A DNA stretch of 64,000 bases from Chitinophagaceae bacterium UBA7600. Its GTDB lineage: Bacteria; Bacteroidota; Bacteroidia; Chitinophagales; Chitinophagaceae. Location: assembly GCA_002478885.1 (NCBI GenBank), contig DLKC01000012.1, positions 4,311-68,310 of the forward strand, written 5' to 3'. A model generated the notes under the pieces. The model saw only the letters and a program-made list of their open reading frames with translations, was not told where the DNA came from and searched no databases. Shown one piece after another: positions 61,780-64,000 of this stretch (its first letter is position 1; each line of letters starts with the position of its first letter). The position numbers and the translations under genes were made by a program.

Positions 61780-62325
61780 ATGTACGGAATAATCAACAGG
61801 GCATTGGAAGAACTGGTAATAGCCAACTTCGGGCAGGAAAAATGGCTCGCGGTAAAACAACGCAGTGCTGTAGAGGCAGACTTTTTCATTAGTAACGAAG
61901 CTTACGATGACGCGATCACGTATAAGCTTGCTACCGCAGTGTCTGAAGAAATGAATATGCCCTTAAGCGATGTGATGACTGCTTTCGGGGAGTGGTGGAT
62001 CGTAGAAACAGGTAAAGAAAAATATGGCGGGCTTATGGATATATCAGGCCATTCCTTCGGCGAATTCCTGGTAAATCTCCCGGCGTTTCACAACAGGGTT
62101 ATGCTTATTTATCCAAAGCTTACACCGCCTGAATTTAAAGTAACAGATGTTGAGGCAAACAGTCTTCAATTGCACTATTTTTCGAAAAGAGCTGGACTTA
62201 AAGATTTCGTAACGGGCCTGTTACAGGGTCTGGCAAAAACATACAAAGCGGTTATTGAAATACAACTGATCAAAAGCCGCGATGCCGGCGACGATCATGA
62301 AGTATTTTATGTAAAGTGGAATTAA
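61780..62325 (+). CDS. H-NOX heme nitric-oxide sensor
   Basis: A 181-residue stand-alone heme NO/O2-binding protein. Proximal heme ligand His104 in 'AFHNRVMLIYPKLTPPEF', heme-propionate motif Y-x-S-x-R at 133-137 ('YFSKR'), and the conserved Pro pair 116-117. In other bacteria, ferrous H-NOX with NO inhibits a partner histidine kinase or cyclase. The gene is 4 bp after the sigma-54 regulator, so it is cotranscribed. The next gene carries the H-NOX-associated HNOBA domain, giving an obvious partner. Confidence 0.95.
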   Translation: MYGIINRALEELVIANFGQEKWLAVKQRSAVEADFFISNEAYDDAITYKLATAVSEEMNMPLSDVMTAFGEWWIVETGKEKYGGLMDISGHSFGEFLVNLPAFHNRVMLIYPKLTPPEFKVTDVEANSLQLHYFSKRAGLKDFVTGLLQGLAKTYKAVIEIQLIKSRDAGDDHEVFYVKWN

Positions 62326-62330
62326 TATCG

Positions 62331-62384
62331 GCCGGCCAGCAGGTCATACATTAAGCTGCTGTTGCGTCGCACACTTGTGCTGCA
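62331..62384 (-). repeat. Dispersed intergenic repeat, inverted pair member
   Basis: On the minus strand: TTGCAGCACAAGT, core GTGCGACGCAAC (62361-62372), about 23-nt spacer, right box GGCCGGCC. Confidence 0.85.
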
Positions 62385-62479
62385 ACGCTTCGGGCAACAG
62401 GGCTTAATCGAGCGGCCTCGCTGAAACAAAATAGAACAGGGTGCTGATAGCCGGCAGTTATCAGCCCATACTTATACCC

Positions 62480-62532
62480 AAGTACAAGTGTGCGACGCAA
62501 CAATGATGAAAAAAATACTGCTGCCGGGCAAC
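62480..62532 (+). repeat. Dispersed intergenic repeat, complete copy (pair member)
   Basis: Left flank AAGTACAAGT, core GTGCGACGCAAC (62490-62501), 21-nt spacer, right box GCCGGGCAAC (62523-62532). Confidence 0.87.
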
Positions 62533-62608
62533 AATTATTTCGTTTTTTGAAATGCGACACGGCCTTGTTTAAGCCTAGGGGAAGCAAGGCTACATTAAGA
62601 TACATTTT

Positions 62609-64000
62609 ATGGAAAACAAGTTCTCATTCAGCAGGACGCAGTTTACCAAACTGTTTCCTTTTTACATCCTCATCGACAGGATGCTGAATGTTATCGGCTG
62701 CGGAAAATCGCTGGAGAAAATCTATCCCGGTTGTGTTCAAAGTAAATTCAACGAAAAGTTTCTTGTAAGAAAGCCTTTTAAAGAAGTGCAGGATTTCGAA
62801 GACCTGCAGTATTTGGCAGACCAGTTGCTGGTGCTTGAAACAAATACCCCGGAGCCGGCAACACTACGTGGCCAGCTCGAATACCTTCCCGAAAGTAATG
62901 AATACCTGTTTATTGGTTCGCCGTGGTTTGGATCGGTAGAACAACTAAGAAACAATCAACTCAGGCTCGACGATTTTGCTTTTCACGATCCGCTGATCGA
63001 CTTGCTGCACGTGCTGAAAATGCAGGAGATCGGCAATGAAGAACTGAAAGAACTGCTGCACACTATCAACAACCAGAAAAAGGAATTAATAAAGGCATCA
63101 AAGGCGATCGAAGATTTTGCATTGATATCTATGCAGGATAACGACCCGATCTTCAGGCTAAACATGTCGGGCGACATAATATTAATGAACCCGGCCGCCA
63201 AAGCACTTGTTGATTTTATTTATCAGGAACAACGATATACCGCTGCTGAATTATGGAAGAACCTGGTAAAAGAAAACGGCTTGAAAAAAGAACGCAGAAT
63301 CTTTGAGGCTAAATGTGGCGATACCGTTTATTCTTTTGCTTTGAACTATCTCGAAGATCAACAGTACTTCAACGTTTATGGCACCGATATTACCGAGCTG
63401 AAAAAAAATGAGGAAAAGATAAGGTTACTATCGCTTGTGGCAAGCTCTAACAAGAGCGGTGTAATGTTTACAGACACCTTTGGAAGAATTATATGGGTGA
63501 ATGAAGGGTTTTGCAAGATGACGGGATTCAGCCAGGAAGAAATACTTGGTAAAACGCCGGTTGAACTTTGCTACGGGCCGCTGTCTAACAAGGAAGTGCT
63601 TGATAGAATTCTTGATGCATTTTATAAAGGCCGGTCCTTCTCTGAAGCGATCATATATTATCGCAAAGATGGGTCATGGTTCTGGGGCAGCTCAAACAGT
63701 CAACCGGTTTACGACGACAAAGGCAATATTGTACAATTCTATGGCATTATCGAAGACATTACGGAGAAGAAACAAAATGAGGACAGGGCTAGAATTTTAT
63801 CACTGATAGCCGAAGACAATATCAACGCTGTTATCATCGCCGATAAGGATGGCTGCATCGACTGGGTAAACAAAAGCTTTACAAACATGACCGGCTACCG
63901 CCTCGATGAAGTAATAGGCAAAAGGCCCGGCACAATTTTGCAAGGTGAAGAGAGCGACCCGGTTGCCATCGCCTACCTGAAAAAACAAATAGTGGCGGGG
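62609..64000 (+). CDS. HNOBA-PAS-PAS sensor protein, 3' end beyond window
   Basis: 464 codons are visible, open to the window edge. Residues ~12-150 match the heme-NO-binding-associated (HNOBA) domain: 'LFPFYILIDRMLNVIGCGKSL', 'LRGQLEYLPESNEYLFIGSPW', 'LDDFAFHDPLIDLL'. A coiled coil (~148-170) follows, then PAS-like domains at ~170-265, ~270-395 ('GVMFTDTFGRIIWVNEGFCKMTGFSQEEILGK', ending 'IIEDITEKK') and ~400-464+ ('AVIIADKDGCIDWVNKSF'). The last has no LOV cysteine. A histidine-kinase or other output module is expected downstream but not seen. Likely the H-NOX partner. Confidence 0.9.
   Translation, partial: MENKFSFSRTQFTKLFPFYILIDRMLNVIGCGKSLEKIYPGCVQSKFNEKFLVRKPFKEVQDFEDLQYLADQLLVLETNTPEPATLRGQLEYLPESNEYLFIGSPWFGSVEQLRNNQLRLDDFAFHDPLIDLLHVLKMQEIGNEELKELLHTINNQKKELIKASKAIEDFALISMQDNDPIFRLNMSGDIILMNPAAKALVDFIYQEQRYTAAELWKNLVKENGLKKERRIFEAKCGDTVYSFALNYLEDQQYFNVYGTDITELKKNEEKIRLLSLVASSNKSGVMFTDTFGRIIWVNEGFCKMTGFSQEEILGKTPVELCYGPLSNKEVLDRILDAFYKGRSFSEAIIYYRKDGSWFWGSSNSQPVYDDKGNIVQFYGIIEDITEKKQNEDRARILSLIAEDNINAVIIADKDGCIDWVNKSFTNMTGYRLDEVIGKRPGTILQGEESDPVAIAYLKKQIVAG

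Noticed and set aside
63820..64000. LOV photosensor domain in the last PAS of the HNOBA protein
   Set aside because: The segment reads 'RPGTILQGEE'; the flavin-binding cysteine of LOV (NCRFLQ-type) is absent.

Overview
The window looks like a chromosome segment from a Bacteroidota bacterium, most likely family Chitinophagaceae or a close relative. This is inferred from several features: a short primary sigma factor of 285 residues, a PorP/SprF-like type IX secretion protein, a secreted protein with a C-terminal type IX sorting domain, an SSS symporter beside peptidoglycan-salvage-type genes, a SusC-like plug segment, and TAnCTTYG-type -7 promoter elements with little sign of Shine-Dalgarno sequences. 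No rRNA, tRNA, CRISPR array, transposase or phage gene was seen.

Region by region. 0.3-13.9 kb is mixed housekeeping: MtaB, a J-domain membrane protein, an esterase, a CrtA-like monooxygenase, a GNAT, an OmpA/TSP3 protein, a CCDC81/HU-like membrane protein, a YhhN protein, a GH125 mannosidase, a TonB-domain protein, Pgi and threonine aldolase. 14-27 kb carries a large type IX-secreted protein, RpoD, PrfC, a DUF4139 protein with a SusC-plug-like insert, TlpA-HisIE, a lipoprotein, AnmK, Upp and PorP/SprF. 27.3-30.6 kb is a serine hydrolase, GNAT and Na+/solute symporter operon. 31-39 kb has a PAS/GAF histidine kinase that has lost its phosphoacceptor His, then a stress-type cluster (two SDRs, a Zn alcohol dehydrogenase, Mn catalase) and an inositol oxygenase. 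39.4-43.1 kb is a minus-strand sugar-catabolism gene group.

43.6-62.3 kb is an exopolysaccharide (EPS) locus of Wzx/Wzy type: a single-domain response regulator, Wza- and Wzc-like proteins, flippase, glycosyltransferase and polymerase; an acyltransferase; a three-domain kinase fusion with a double glycosyltransferase; then another glycosyltransferase, a WecA/MraY-type initiating transferase, a sigma-54-dependent response regulator and an H-NOX nitric-oxide sensor. It is followed by a sensor protein with an N-terminal HNOBA (H-NOX-associated) domain that runs off the window end. Three transcription units of the locus have a TTGGCAC element 41-42 nt before the start codon and a TTCC-N7-GGAA-type site 68-97 bp further upstream. 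This suggests a sigma-54 regulon driven by the locus's own activator and possibly tuned by NO.

A second theme is a family of about 27 intergenic repeats of roughly 50-60 bp. They contain the core GTGCGACGCAAC (16 copies), a co-varied form GTGAGTGACACAAC (4 copies), a form with a stem-loop inserted in the core (6 copies) and one divergent copy. All lie between genes, mostly at transcription-unit boundaries, and their structure resembles REP/MITE-type elements.
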